Shown piece after piece: positions 28,863-37,528 of a stretch of 64,000 nt of DNA. Under the pieces are notes generated by a model. The model was not told where the DNA came from. It searched no databases and saw nothing but the letters and a program-made list of their open reading frames with translations. Origin of the DNA: Tenacibaculum haliotis (GTDB lineage: Bacteria > Bacteroidota > Bacteroidia > Flavobacteriales > Flavobacteriaceae). Where the stretch lies: NCBI RefSeq assembly GCF_025215075.1, contig NZ_JAOBTH010000027.1, forward strand, positions 124,001-188,000. Direction: 5' to 3'. The translations under genes and the position numbers were made by a program. Each line of letters begins with the position of its first letter. The stretch's first letter is position 1.

Positions 28863-29188
28863 TATTTTAATTTTTCGTTGTTATGATGACGATCGTGATC
28901 GCGTTTTGTTTTTATATCTAATTTTTTATCAAAAGCTTCTTGAAGGTTAATTCCGGTTTGGTTTGCTAAACACAATACTACAAACATAACATCTGCTAAT
29001 TCCTCACCTAAATCTTTATTTTTATCGCTCTCTTTTTCACTTTGTTCGCCATAACGACGTGCAATAATCCTTGCTACTTCTCCTACTTCTTCTGTTAATT
29101 GCGCCATGTTTGTTAATTCGTTAAAATAACGAACTCCATGATTTTTAATCCAATTATCAACTTCTTTTTGAGCGTCTTGTATATTCAT
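28862..29188 (-). CDS. MazG-like nucleotide pyrophosphohydrolase
   Basis: A 108-residue all-alpha NTP pyrophosphohydrolase. The Mg-binding pattern is seen as LTEEVGEVARI (ExxE) and ELADVMFVV (ExxD). Proteins of this size hydrolyse (d)NTPs to monophosphates, cleaning the nucleotide pool; the exact substrate is not clear. It sits in a leftward run with two small membrane-protein genes downstream. Confidence 0.88.
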   Translation of the reverse strand: MNIQDAQKEVDNWIKNHGVRYFNELTNMAQLTEEVGEVARIIARRYGEQSEKESDKNKDLGEELADVMFVVLCLANQTGINLQEAFDKKLDIKTKRDHDRHHNNEKLK

Positions 29189-29233
29189 TTTTACTTCATC
29201 ATTTAAAATTCAAATATAAATATTTCTTTTGGG

Positions 29234-29611
29234 CTAATTAATTCGCCATGGCGGATTTTTTCTATTCTTTCCTGCTTTAAACAAAACAATCTTATTTCCA
29301 TCAGGATCTAACAAATGTGCTTCTCGCCACAACCAACTTTCGTCTTTTGGTAATTGTGAAAATACAATACCTTTTTCTTGAAGATTCTTTACCAACTCAT
29401 CTAAATTTTCATCTTCAAAATAAACAACAACACCGTTCTCTTTAGGCAACGCATCTACCAAATGAATTGAAAAAGTAGCTTCACCTTCTGGTACTTCAAA
29501 ACGGACATACCTAGGTTTTGCATTTACAATAAGATGTAAACCTAGTTTTTGGTAAAAAAGCGTTGCTTTTTCAACATCTAAAGACGGAATTGTAACTTGA
29601 TTTAAATTCAT
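29234..29611 (-). CDS. VOC-family (glyoxalase/dioxygenase fold) protein
   Basis: A 125-residue protein with paired beta-alpha-beta-beta-beta modules: NLNQVTIPSLDVEKATLFYQ at the start and REAHLLDPDGNKIVLFKAG at the end. The family includes glyoxalase I, fosfomycin and bleomycin resistance proteins. Its ATG overlaps the MFS stop by four bases (ATGA), so it is translated with the exporter. The pairing hints at a shared stress or drug-related substrate, but this is inference. Confidence 0.85.
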   Translation of the reverse strand: MNLNQVTIPSLDVEKATLFYQKLGLHLIVNAKPRYVRFEVPEGEATFSIHLVDALPKENGVVVYFEDENLDELVKNLQEKGIVFSQLPKDESWLWREAHLLDPDGNKIVLFKAGKNRKNPPWRIN

Positions 29612-30819
29612 GCTACAACCTTTTCTTTTTTAACTACTCTAGATAACATCCATAAGAAAAACAAACCTATTATAGTCATAATTGTTATAATCCACCAAGT
29701 TTTATCAAACCCCAAAGCAGCTACTAACTGCATTCCTGAATTATGACCAAAAATATGTGCCAACGAAAAAGCAATACTATAATACGCCATATATTCTCCT
29801 TGATTTCCTTTTTTTGCGCGCTCCATTACAAAAGCATTCGAAAACGGAAAAGCAATCATTTCTCCTATTGTCATAAACAACATTCCGATAATTAAAACAC
29901 CTACCCAACCTGTTAAGTTTAGTACTAAAAAACTTATTCCTGTTAAAAACAAACCTACAAACATTAAGCGTTCTTTTGAATATTTACTTTCTTCTAACCA
30001 CTTAATTAATGGCATTTCTAATAAAAAGATTAAAAAACCATTCATCCCCATTAACAAACCAATCTCTAATTCAGATAAATAATGAGCATCTTTATAATAC
30101 AACGGAATTGTTGAAAAATACTGTAAAAACACAAATCCGAAGATAAACATCGCTACAAAAAACACCCAAAAAGCCTTATCTGAAAACACAGAAACAGGGT
30201 TCTCTACTTTTAATTCATCTAATGTTTTTGCTTTTTTAGGATTCAATACATTCATTAATAAAAAAGTAGCCAAAATACACGTAATACCATCAACCCAAAA
30301 CAGTCCATTATAACTTAAAGAAGTAATAATAATTCCTCCAACTGCTGGTCCTGCAGAAAAACCTAAATTTATTGCCAAACGAATAAGTGTTACCGAACGT
30401 GTTTTATTTTCAGGCTTACTGTAAGCACTTAAAGCAACAAACATTGCAGGTCTAAAAGTATCTGCAACTAACATTACAAAGAAAATACCAATACAAAAAC
30501 CATAAAAAGTAGTTACAAATTGTAATGCTAAAAAGAGTAAACCTGTTAAAAACAAGCTTGTTTTCATTACTTTATACGAGCCTATTTTATCGGTTAACTT
30601 TCCGCCTAACCAAGAACCAATAACAGAACCTAAACCAAAACAAGTCATAATCCAACCAATATCAGGCTTCGAAAATTCTAGTTTTTCTGATAAATAAATT
30701 GACAAAAAAGGAATTACCATTGTACCCGCTCTATTTATTAAGGTGATTAAAGCGAGCCACCAAACTTCGGTAGAGAGCCCTTTAAAAGTCTCGATATAAT
30801 TAAAATATAGTTTTTTCAT
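29608..30819 (-). CDS. MFS transporter, probable drug exporter
   Basis: A 403-residue major facilitator protein with about 12 membrane helices. The loop 2-3 motif is seen as GSWLGGKLTDKIGSYKVM (the GxxxDRxGRR-like signature), and a motif-C-like GFSAGPAVGGII in helix 5 is typical of proton-driven exporters. It heads a two-gene unit with the VOC protein. Upstream is a short leader ORF and a terminator that can be disrupted by an alternative pairing, so expression is probably inducible. Confidence 0.9.
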   Translation of the reverse strand: MKKLYFNYIETFKGLSTEVWWLALITLINRAGTMVIPFLSIYLSEKLEFSKPDIGWIMTCFGLGSVIGSWLGGKLTDKIGSYKVMKTSLFLTGLLFLALQFVTTFYGFCIGIFFVMLVADTFRPAMFVALSAYSKPENKTRSVTLIRLAINLGFSAGPAVGGIIITSLSYNGLFWVDGITCILATFLLMNVLNPKKAKTLDELKVENPVSVFSDKAFWVFFVAMFIFGFVFLQYFSTIPLYYKDAHYLSELEIGLLMGMNGFLIFLLEMPLIKWLEESKYSKERLMFVGLFLTGISFLVLNLTGWVGVLIIGMLFMTIGEMIAFPFSNAFVMERAKKGNQGEYMAYYSIAFSLAHIFGHNSGMQLVAALGFDKTWWIITIMTIIGLFFLWMLSRVVKKEKVVA

Positions 30820-30858
30820 AATCTGTGGTTTAGTTGTTTTGAGTTTGATATAAAAATA

Positions 30859-30890
30859 AAAAGTCCGACTGTGAAGTCGGACTTTTTATA
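30859..30890 (-). terminator. Leader (attenuator) terminator upstream of the MFS gene
   Basis: On the minus strand AAAAGTCCGACT pairs with AGTCGGACTTTT (plus 30859-30870 and 30875-30886, loop 4) followed by a T-rich run. It lies between a 25-codon leader ORF and the MFS start, not after any gene. Its 5' arm can pair instead with GTCGGGCT inside the leader ORF (plus 30931-30938). Confidence 0.8.
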
Positions 30891-30915
30891 ATTGATATAT
30901 TTTATATTTAAATAA

Positions 30916-30993
30916 TCATAATACATAAATAGCCCGACAGGTACCGTATCTCACGGTCCATTTACATTGCTTATATGTATTAAAATTTGTCAT
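30916..30993 (-). CDS. Putative 25-residue regulatory leader peptide of the MFS-VOC operon
   Basis: ATG at 30993 reads 25 codons to TGA at 30916; the peptide starts MTNFNTYKQ and ends CKWTVRYGTCRAIYVL. The ORF contains a hairpin (ACCGT-GAGAT-ACGGT) and then GTCGGGCT, which is complementary over 8 bp (one G-U) to the 5' arm of the terminator that follows 30 bases after the stop. This is the layout of ribosome-controlled attenuation in drug-inducible resistance genes: a stalled ribosome would free GTCGGGCT to block the terminator. A near-consensus promoter (TTTG, 22 bases, TAGTTTTA at 31013-31020) lies just upstream. I know of no named family for this peptide. Confidence 0.6.
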   Translation of the reverse strand: MTNFNTYKQCKWTVRYGTCRAIYVL

Positions 30994-31020
30994 TTTAGTA
31001 TTAATTGAAGCGTAAAACTA

Positions 31021-31068
31021 TAAAAAAAAGAAATAGGTTTTACAAAACACTATTTTAAAACCTTATTT
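31021..31068 (-). terminator. Terminator after the cyclase gene
   Basis: AAATAGGTTTTA (31031-31042) pairs with TAAAACCTTATTT (31056-31068), one bulge, followed on the minus strand by a run of eight T (31022-31029). It closes the leftward cyclase transcript. Confidence 0.65.
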
Positions 31069-31120
31069 CATATTGATTCTAAATAAATCACTCCTAATTA
31101 CTTGTTCACTTCAAAGTAAT

Positions 31121-31137
31121 TCTCGACTCTGCTCGAA
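31121..31137. repeat. Copy 1 of short TCTCGACTCnGCTCGAA repeat
   Basis: TCTCGACTCTGCTCGAA. The same string with one change occurs at 31991-32007 inside hemW. The core is partly palindromic (TCGA...TCGA). Confidence 0.5.
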
Positions 31138-31161
31138 CTAACAACTATTGTAAATTTATTT

Positions 31162-31911
31162 CTATTGAATTTTATACAAAATAGGCTTACTTGGAGTGGC
31201 ATCATTCTCAAAAGGAGCAATCATTAAATTTAAAAAATAGGCTCCGTCTTTTATTGAATTTTTCACGTAAACAAACTCTGTAATCGTTGCTTCAAAACGA
31301 ATTTCATTTGCGGTATTCCAAAAAGCATTATGTGCTAACAACTTCCCTTCATCTTTTTCTTTATCTACCGAAGGTAAATCTATTAACAAATGTTTTATTC
31401 CTATTTCTTTCAAATAAGAAGCGGCTGCTTCTAATAAGTAAGGCGGGTTTGTATTTGAATAACGAGTGCTTGTTTTTTTATCAGAATTTGGTAAAGTTCT
31501 AATAACAACTGCTTCGCTTTCTTTTCCTTTTAAAATCTTTTCTAACTGTTCTTTGGTAATAACAAAATCTCCATTTTTTATTTCCTTCGGCATTACTGTT
31601 ACCACCTCAGCTAAGAAGAAAAATGTTTGTAAGTTTTTATTTACCGAGTGTATTTGTTTTGTAATATGCCCAACACACTCGGTATGTGTTATGTGCGCAT
31701 GCGGATTAAAAGAAATATTGTTAAAATTAACATCTGCTCCTTTAGAAACGCTTCCAATCCAATCACCTTCTTTTACTGGCTTAATTTCTGGTTCACCAAC
31801 ATACCATGCATTTATATTTTCTTTTAAAACATCTATTGAAATAGAAATATCTAACGGTTCTGATAAATCTATTTGATATTTTTTCGAATTATGATGTATC
31901 TCTGCAATCAT
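31162..31911 (-). CDS. Cyclase-family (kynurenine formamidase-like) metal hydrolase
   Basis: A 249-residue protein of the cyclase family. The metal/catalytic motif appears as NPHAHITHTECVGH around residues 69-82, matching HxxTHxxxxxH. Some members hydrolyse N-formylkynurenine, others isatin or polyketide-like substrates; no other tryptophan-degradation gene is nearby, so the substrate is open. Its stop is followed by a terminator. It starts 7 bases after the hemW stop in the same direction and is probably in that operon. Confidence 0.85.
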   Translation of the reverse strand: MIAEIHHNSKKYQIDLSEPLDISISIDVLKENINAWYVGEPEIKPVKEGDWIGSVSKGADVNFNNISFNPHAHITHTECVGHITKQIHSVNKNLQTFFFLAEVVTVMPKEIKNGDFVITKEQLEKILKGKESEAVVIRTLPNSDKKTSTRYSNTNPPYLLEAAASYLKEIGIKHLLIDLPSVDKEKDEGKLLAHNAFWNTANEIRFEATITEFVYVKNSIKDGAYFLNLMIAPFENDATPSKPILYKIQ

Positions 31912-31918
31912 GTTTTTC

Positions 31919-33049
31919 TTATTTAATTATAAATAATTCTGAAGCTAAACCGTCTGCCAAAAACTTTCCTTTTGGAGTTGTTTTTAACTTCTCGACTCCG
32001 CTCGAAGTGACACTAATTTCTAGCAAACCTTCCTCTATAAATTTTTGTGATGAAATTAATAATTGCTCTTTAAAATCTTCATCAACCTCATTTAATGAAA
32101 CACCCCAAATTGTTCGTAAGCCTGTCATTAAATATTCGTTAAACTGATCTTCTTTTGATAATTCTTCTATTTCATTAGGGAGGTTACCTTGCTGAAGTTC
32201 CTTTATATATTTTGCATTGTTGGCAACATTCCAACTACGATGTGTTTTACTAAACGAATGTGCAGATGGACCAATACCAATGTATTTTTTACCCAACCAA
32301 TAACTTGTATTATGTTTCGAAAAATAAGCTGGTTTTCCAAAATTTGAAATTTCGTAATGTATAAATCCGTTTTTGGCAGTTTCTGCTACTAAAATATCAA
32401 AATGTTCTTTTGCAACAGTTTCATCGGGTGCGGGATATTTTCCGTTTTTCACAAAACTATCTAACACCGTTTTAGGCTCAACTGTTAATGCGTAACTTGA
32501 AATATGATTCACGCCAAAATCGAACGCTATTTGTAAATTCTCTTTCCAACGTTCGTTACTCATATTCGGAACACCATAAATTAAATCGACTGTAATATTA
32601 TCAAAGCTGCCAATGGCAGCAGATAGGCAATCTCTAGCTTCTTTTGAATTATGTGCACGATTCATGCTTTTTAAATCTTCTTCAAAAAAAGATTGCACGC
32701 CAATACTTAATCTGTTTATAGGTGATTCTGCTAATTCTAAAATTTTAGCTTCGGATAAATCATCAGGGTTGGCTTCTAAAGTAATTTCTGGATTTTCTAT
32801 TACTTTATAATTTTGATGAATAGCATCTAACAACGTTTCTATTTCTTCTTTTGATAATAAAGACGGGGTTCCGCCACCAAAATAGATAGTTTCTATGGTT
32901 TCGTTTTCTAATTCTTCTTTACGTATTTCAAGCTCTTTTACCATGCATAAAACCAAATCATCTTTCCTTTTTAAAGAAGTAGAAAAATGAAAATCGCAAT
33001 AAAAACATGCTTGCTTACAAAACGGTATGTGTAGATAGATTCCTGCCAA
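31919..33049 (-). CDS. hemW: Radical-SAM heme chaperone HemW
   Basis: A 376-residue protein related to oxygen-independent coproporphyrinogen oxidase. The cluster motif is C11-KQA-C15-FY-C18, and the HemN-type fourth residue pattern CxxxCxxC without the extra N-terminal motif marks it as HemW, which delivers heme to respiratory enzymes. Further motifs: FGGGTPSLL and NRLSIGVQSF. Near the C-terminus the coding sequence includes a 17-base repeat also found 870 bases away, adding residues SSGVEK-like in frame. It is 6 bases after ruvC. Confidence 0.9.
   Translation of the reverse strand: MAGIYLHIPFCKQACFYCDFHFSTSLKRKDDLVLCMVKELEIRKEELENETIETIYFGGGTPSLLSKEEIETLLDAIHQNYKVIENPEITLEANPDDLSEAKILELAESPINRLSIGVQSFFEEDLKSMNRAHNSKEARDCLSAAIGSFDNITVDLIYGVPNMSNERWKENLQIAFDFGVNHISSYALTVEPKTVLDSFVKNGKYPAPDETVAKEHFDILVAETAKNGFIHYEISNFGKPAYFSKHNTSYWLGKKYIGIGPSAHSFSKTHRSWNVANNAKYIKELQQGNLPNEIEELSKEDQFNEYLMTGLRTIWGVSLNEVDEDFKEQLLISSQKFIEEGLLEISVTSSGVEKLKTTPKGKFLADGLASELFIIK
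31991..32007. repeat. Copy 2 of short TCTCGACTCnGCTCGAA repeat, inside hemW
   Basis: TCTCGACTCCGCTCGAA inside the hemW C-terminal coding region; sixteen of seventeen bases match the intergenic copy at 31121. Confidence 0.5.
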
Positions 33050-33055
33050 ATTAAA

Positions 33056-33610
33056 TTACTTTTTAACTCTTTTTTCGTTTTGCTTTACAAAACTTGCCCA
33101 ACCGGTATAATTTTTACCACCTACAACTCTTCCTGAATTATAGTGATGACAAACCGCGGCTGCTAATCCATCAGTTGCATCTAAATTTTTAGGCAAGGTT
33201 TTTAAATTTAATAAAGATTTTAACATTAGTGCTACTTGCTCTTTACTAGATTTTCCGTTACCAGTTATTGCCATTTTAATTTTTAGCGGAGCATATTCTG
33301 TAACTGGTATTTCACGCGACAATGCTGCTGCCATCGCAACTCCTTGTGCACGCCCAAGCTTTAACATCGATTGTACATTTTTACCAAAAAAAGGTGCTTC
33401 TAAAGCTACTTCATCAGGTTTATAAGTATCTATTAATTCAATCGTACGTTCAAAAATTAACTTTAGTTTTAAATAATGATCGTCGTATTTTTTTAAAATC
33501 AATTCATTCATCTGAACGAATTCCATTTTTTTTCCTACCACTTTTATAATTCCGAATCCCATAATAGAAGTTCCGGGATCAATTCCTAAAATAATTTTCT
33601 CTGTCTTCAA
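33056..33610 (-). CDS. ruvC: Crossover junction endodeoxyribonuclease RuvC
   Basis: A 184-residue Holliday-junction resolvase. The first catalytic Asp is in ILGIDPGTSIMGFG (D11), a Glu in VALEAPFFGKN (about 70), and the C-terminal pair in DATDGLAAAVCHH. Length is normal. It precedes hemW by six bases, so one operon with hemW and the cyclase. Confidence 0.95.
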   Translation of the reverse strand: MKTEKIILGIDPGTSIMGFGIIKVVGKKMEFVQMNELILKKYDDHYLKLKLIFERTIELIDTYKPDEVALEAPFFGKNVQSMLKLGRAQGVAMAAALSREIPVTEYAPLKIKMAITGNGKSSKEQVALMLKSLLNLKTLPKNLDATDGLAAAVCHHYNSGRVVGGKNYTGWASFVKQNEKRVKK

Positions 33611-33670
33611 ATTTTAATTTCTATAAAGCTAAACTAATCAATTAAATAATGATTTTTATTAAGTAGTATT

Positions 33671-35293
33671 TTACTGAACTTCCAATGAAGTAAACTTAAA
33701 AATATTTCCGTCAAACAATCCTTTATCAGATAATTTTAATGCCGGTATTACCAACAATGCCATAAAAGACAAGCTCATATAAGGTGCTCGTAATTTACTT
33801 CCCATTTGTTTAGCCATTTCATCTAACGCGGCATACGCTTTACCTATTTCTTCAGCGGGTTTATCAGACATGATTCCCGCAACAGGTAACGAAACTATTT
33901 TTTCTTCGGATGCTGAAACAGCACAAACTCCGCCTTTATTAGCTATTAATAAATTTACGGCCTTACATATAGCTTCATCAGAAACTCCGACTGCTATTAT
34001 ATTATGAGAATCGTGCCCAACCGAACTAGCAATAGCACCTTCTTTTAACCCGAAATTTTTAATAAAAGCTATTGATGGATCAGCATTTTTATAACGATTC
34101 ACAACCGTCATTTTTAATACATCAGTTTCTGTATTAGAAACTAAATTTCCATTTTTAATCAAAACATCCGCTTTAACTTCATTCGTTACCAATTCACCAT
34201 CTAATGCTTCAATAACTCTAATTTTTGCAGCAGTAGATTTAAATTCAAAATCAACTACTTCTTTTTTATCTGTATTAAAATTATTCAACACTTTAAAAGG
34301 AACTGACTTTACAAACGACTTTCCGTTTTCAGCAACCAATTCACCGTTTATATATGTTTGTAAAACTTTAAACTTCTCTAAATCTTCAACAACAATAAAA
34401 TCTGCATCATCTCCTTGTTCTAACAAACCAACATCTAAATTATAGTGTTTTACAGGATTTATACAAGCCGCTTGTAATACTTTAAAAACATCTATTCCTT
34501 TTGCTACCGCACGCTCACATAACTCATTTAAATGACCTAACAATAAATCATCCGGATGCTTATCATCAGAGCAAAACATCATATTTTCGAAATGATCAGG
34601 CAATAAATCAATCAATGCTTCGAAATTTTTAGCCGCACTTCCTTCACGAATAATTACTTTCATTCCTTTTTGAAGTTTCTCTAAAGCCTCATCATAAGTA
34701 AAACATTCGTGGTCGGTAGAAATTCCTGCCGATATATATTTTGTAACATCATCGCCTCTTAAACCTGGTGCATGACCGTCAATAGGTTTGTTATTATTTT
34801 TTGCATGCTGAATCTTTTTTAAAACCTCTTCATCATCAAATAAAACTCCAGGGTAATTCATCATTTCTGCTAAATACTTAATATCAGGGTTTTCTAGCAT
34901 CAATTTAATATCTTCAGAATCGATAATTGCCCCTGCACTTTCAAAAGATGTTGCAGGTACACAACTTGGTGCACCAAAATTAAATTTTAACGGAACTTTT
35001 TTTCCGTTTTCAATCATAAACTCAACACCTTTTACACCTAATACATTTGCTATTTCATGCGGATCAGAAACAGTTGCAACCGTACCATGAATAACTGCTA
35101 TTTTAGCAAATTCTGAAGGCACTAACATTGAACTTTCAATATGAATATGCGCATCTACAAAACCTGGAAGAATATAATTGTCGACAGCGTGATTAACTTC
35201 TCTAATTACTGTTATTTTTCCGTTTACAACCTCAACTTCTCCTTTATAGATTCGTTTGTTTTGTATGTCTACTATATTTCCTTGTACAATCAT
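33671..35293 (-). CDS. ade: Adenine deaminase
   Basis: A 540-residue amidohydrolase that converts adenine to hypoxanthine. ATG 35293 ([18 protein letters not shown]) is chosen over a longer frame whose N-terminus shows no homology and runs into the pckA terminator. Metal ligands are seen in [13 protein letters not shown] and later in DGHAPG and [11 protein letters not shown]; the C-terminal domain has [12 protein letters not shown]. It is a single gene just behind pckA. Confidence 0.92.
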   Translation of the reverse strand: MIVQGNIVDIQNKRIYKGEVEVVNGKITVIREVNHAVDNYILPGFVDAHIHIESSMLVPSEFAKIAVIHGTVATVSDPHEIANVLGVKGVEFMIENGKKVPLKFNFGAPSCVPATSFESAGAIIDSEDIKLMLENPDIKYLAEMMNYPGVLFDDEEVLKKIQHAKNNNKPIDGHAPGLRGDDVTKYISAGISTDHECFTYDEALEKLQKGMKVIIREGSAAKNFEALIDLLPDHFENMMFCSDDKHPDDLLLGHLNELCERAVAKGIDVFKVLQAACINPVKHYNLDVGLLEQGDDADFIVVEDLEKFKVLQTYINGELVAENGKSFVKSVPFKVLNNFNTDKKEVVDFEFKSTAAKIRVIEALDGELVTNEVKADVLIKNGNLVSNTETDVLKMTVVNRYKNADPSIAFIKNFGLKEGAIASSVGHDSHNIIAVGVSDEAICKAVNLLIANKGGVCAVSASEEKIVSLPVAGIMSDKPAEEIGKAYAALDEMAKQMGSKLRAPYMSLSFMALLVIPALKLSDKGLFDGNIFKFTSLEVQ

Positions 35294-35336
35294 GCTATTG
35301 GTTTTAAAGCTACAAAAATAGGTAGTATTTACACAT

Positions 35337-35366
35337 AAAAAAAGCATCCTTTCGGATGCTTTTTAC
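35337..35366 (-). terminator. Terminator of pckA
   Basis: AAAAAGCATCC / GGATGCTTTTT stem with loop TTTC, just after the pckA stop on the minus strand. Confidence 0.85.
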
Positions 35367-35369
35367 TAT

Positions 35370-36980
35370 TTATTTTTTAACATTTGGTGGTCCACCTGCT
35401 AAAATTTCAGCATTTGCATTTTCTTCAAACTTCTTAAAGTTTTCTCTAAATGAATCTGCTAATTTATGTGCTGTTTTATAGTACTCTTCATCGTTATTCC
35501 AAGCTTGTCGTTGGCTTAACATTTCTGAAGGAACTCCTGGACATTTTCTTGGTTGTGCTAAACCAAATACTGAATGTGTGTGGTAGTTTTCTTCGTTTAC
35601 ATCACCTAAAGCTCCGCTTAATGCAGCGTTAATCATGGCACGTGTATATTTCAACTTCATTCTATGACCAATTCCGTAAGGACCTGCTGTCCAACCAGTA
35701 TTTATCAACCAAACATTTACCCCTGTTTCTTTCATTTTTTCGCTTAACATTTCTGCATAACGAGTTGGATGTAAAGGCATAAATGGCGCTCCGAAACATG
35801 CTGAAAAACTTGGTAATGGTTCTGTAACTCCCGCTTCTGTACCTGCTACTTTAGCTGTATAACCTGATATAAAATGGTATGCTGCCTGACCTGGTGTTAA
35901 CCTAGATATTGGAGGCAATACACCGAAAGCATCAGCCGTTAAGAAAAATATGTTTTTAGGATTTTTTCCTATTGATGGTGTTTGAATATTTTCGATATGA
36001 TGTATCGGGTAACTTACACGCGTGTTTTGTGTAATTGATGTATCGTGAAAATCTACATCTCCTTTAGCATCCATCACAACATTTTCAAGGATTGCTCCTC
36101 TTTTAATAGCTGCGTAAATCTCTGGTTCTTTATCTTTAGAAAGATCAATTACTTTTGCGTAACAACCACCTTCAAAATTGAAAACAGTGTTTTCAGAAGT
36201 CCAACCATGTTCATCATCACCAATCAAACTACGATTTGGATCTGTAGATAATGTTGTTTTTCCCGTACCTGATAATCCGAAGAAAATAGCCGTATCACCT
36301 TCTTTACCAATATTTGCAGAACAATGCATTGGTAAGGTGTTTTTAAACACCGGTAAAATAAAGTTTAATGCAGAAAAAATTCCTTTTTTAATTTCACCTG
36401 TATAACCTGTTCCACCAATTAAAGCAATCTTTTTTTCGAAGTTTAAAATAGCAAAGTTATGCTGACGTGTTCCGTCAACTTTTGGATCTGCCATAAAACC
36501 TGGTGCATTAATTACAGTCCATTCTGGAGAAAAATCTTTTAATTCTTCAGCAGTTGGGCGTAAAAACATGTTATATGCAAACATGTTACTCCAAGGATAT
36601 TCGTTAACTACTCTAATATTTAATTTGTAATCTGCGTCTGCACAAGCATAACTATCACGTACAAATATTTCTTTATTAGAAAGATAATCCGTTACCTTAT
36701 TATATAACTTATCAAATTTATCTGAATCGAAAGGTAAATTTACATCCCCCCACCAAACTTCATCTTTTGTTATAGCATCTTTAACAATAAAGCGGTCCAT
36801 TGGTGAACGCCCAGTAAATTCGCCTGTTTCAACAGCTAACGCTCCTGAACTACTATTTACTCCTTGTTTTTTCTCAATTGTTATGTTGTGTAATTCGTCT
36901 GAAGTTAATTGATAACGAACCGTAGCATCCTTAATTCCTAAGTTATCTAACGATATCGTTTTCGTATCAATATTTGTCAT
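35370..36980 (-). CDS. pckA: Phosphoenolpyruvate carboxykinase (ATP)
   Basis: A 536-residue enzyme turning oxaloacetate and ATP into PEP, the entry to gluconeogenesis. Kinase-1a motif GLSGTGKTTLS and kinase-2 DDEHGW are present, as is the oxaloacetate-binding TGRSPMDRFIV near the N-terminus and the Lys/His Mn-site region (TGYTGEIKKGIF and LPMHCSAN). A -7 promoter box lies upstream and a clear terminator downstream, so it is monocistronic. Confidence 0.96.
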   Translation of the reverse strand: MTNIDTKTISLDNLGIKDATVRYQLTSDELHNITIEKKQGVNSSSGALAVETGEFTGRSPMDRFIVKDAITKDEVWWGDVNLPFDSDKFDKLYNKVTDYLSNKEIFVRDSYACADADYKLNIRVVNEYPWSNMFAYNMFLRPTAEELKDFSPEWTVINAPGFMADPKVDGTRQHNFAILNFEKKIALIGGTGYTGEIKKGIFSALNFILPVFKNTLPMHCSANIGKEGDTAIFFGLSGTGKTTLSTDPNRSLIGDDEHGWTSENTVFNFEGGCYAKVIDLSKDKEPEIYAAIKRGAILENVVMDAKGDVDFHDTSITQNTRVSYPIHHIENIQTPSIGKNPKNIFFLTADAFGVLPPISRLTPGQAAYHFISGYTAKVAGTEAGVTEPLPSFSACFGAPFMPLHPTRYAEMLSEKMKETGVNVWLINTGWTAGPYGIGHRMKLKYTRAMINAALSGALGDVNEENYHTHSVFGLAQPRKCPGVPSEMLSQRQAWNNDEEYYKTAHKLADSFRENFKKFEENANAEILAGGPPNVKK

Positions 36981-37012
36981 CTTAAATTAATTTAGTTGTG
37001 TTTAATTTCACA

Positions 37013-37020
37013 CAAAAATA
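37013..37020 (-). promoter_or_regulatory. -7 element (TATTTTTG) for pckA
   Basis: Exact TAnnTTTG on the minus strand, 32 bases upstream of the pckA ATG. No TTG at the standard distance. Confidence 0.5.
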
Positions 37021-37070
37021 GTGCTTTTTGATTAAACTGATTAATCATTGAAATATTTTATCAACTATTA

Positions 37071-37448
37071 TTACTTAATAACTTTTTTTAAGAACCGAAA
37101 AGCCATCAAAGACCAACCTATTATTAACAACAACCCTCCTAGTGGAGTTACAAACCAAATCGACTTAGCCGGTACTCCTACTAAGTGTATCATATAAATT
37201 GATCCTGAAAATAAAATAATCCCGCCTATTAATAAAAAACTAATACTATTCTTTTGTTTTAAATTAAATTCTTTAAATGTATTTACAAAAAGTAAGAGTA
37301 AAACATGTAAAAATTGATATCTCACTGCTGTTTCAAAACTTTGCATTGCTGCTGGACTTAATTTTGATTTCAAAGCATGGGCTCCGAAGGCTCCTAAAAC
37401 AACTGCGATAATTCCTAACACAGCTGTTATTGTTAAATTTTTATACAT
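37071..37448 (-). CDS. DUF423 family membrane protein
   Basis: A 125-residue protein with four membrane helices. The N-terminal LGAFGAHALKSKLSP and the following FETAVRYQFLHVLLLL are the hallmark of DUF423 (YwdK-like) proteins, found widely in bacteria with no assigned role. It stands alone on the minus strand, diverging from the saccharopine dehydrogenase-like gene. Confidence 0.88.
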   Translation of the reverse strand: MYKNLTITAVLGIIAVVLGAFGAHALKSKLSPAAMQSFETAVRYQFLHVLLLLFVNTFKEFNLKQKNSISFLLIGGIILFSGSIYMIHLVGVPAKSIWFVTPLGGLLLIIGWSLMAFRFLKKVIK

Positions 37449-37528
37449 TTATAGTGTTTTTGTTTAATTTTAAACTTTTTTAACGATATTGTGACTTCAA
37501 ATTTTAAGACAACTAAAGTACATTATAA

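Noticed and set aside
30916-30993. TPP riboswitch (UGAGA ... ACCUG strings on the minus strand)
   Set aside because: Only two short strings match; the conserved GGAUAAUGCC and CGUAGGGA parts are absent, and an ORF with an antiterminator explains the region better.
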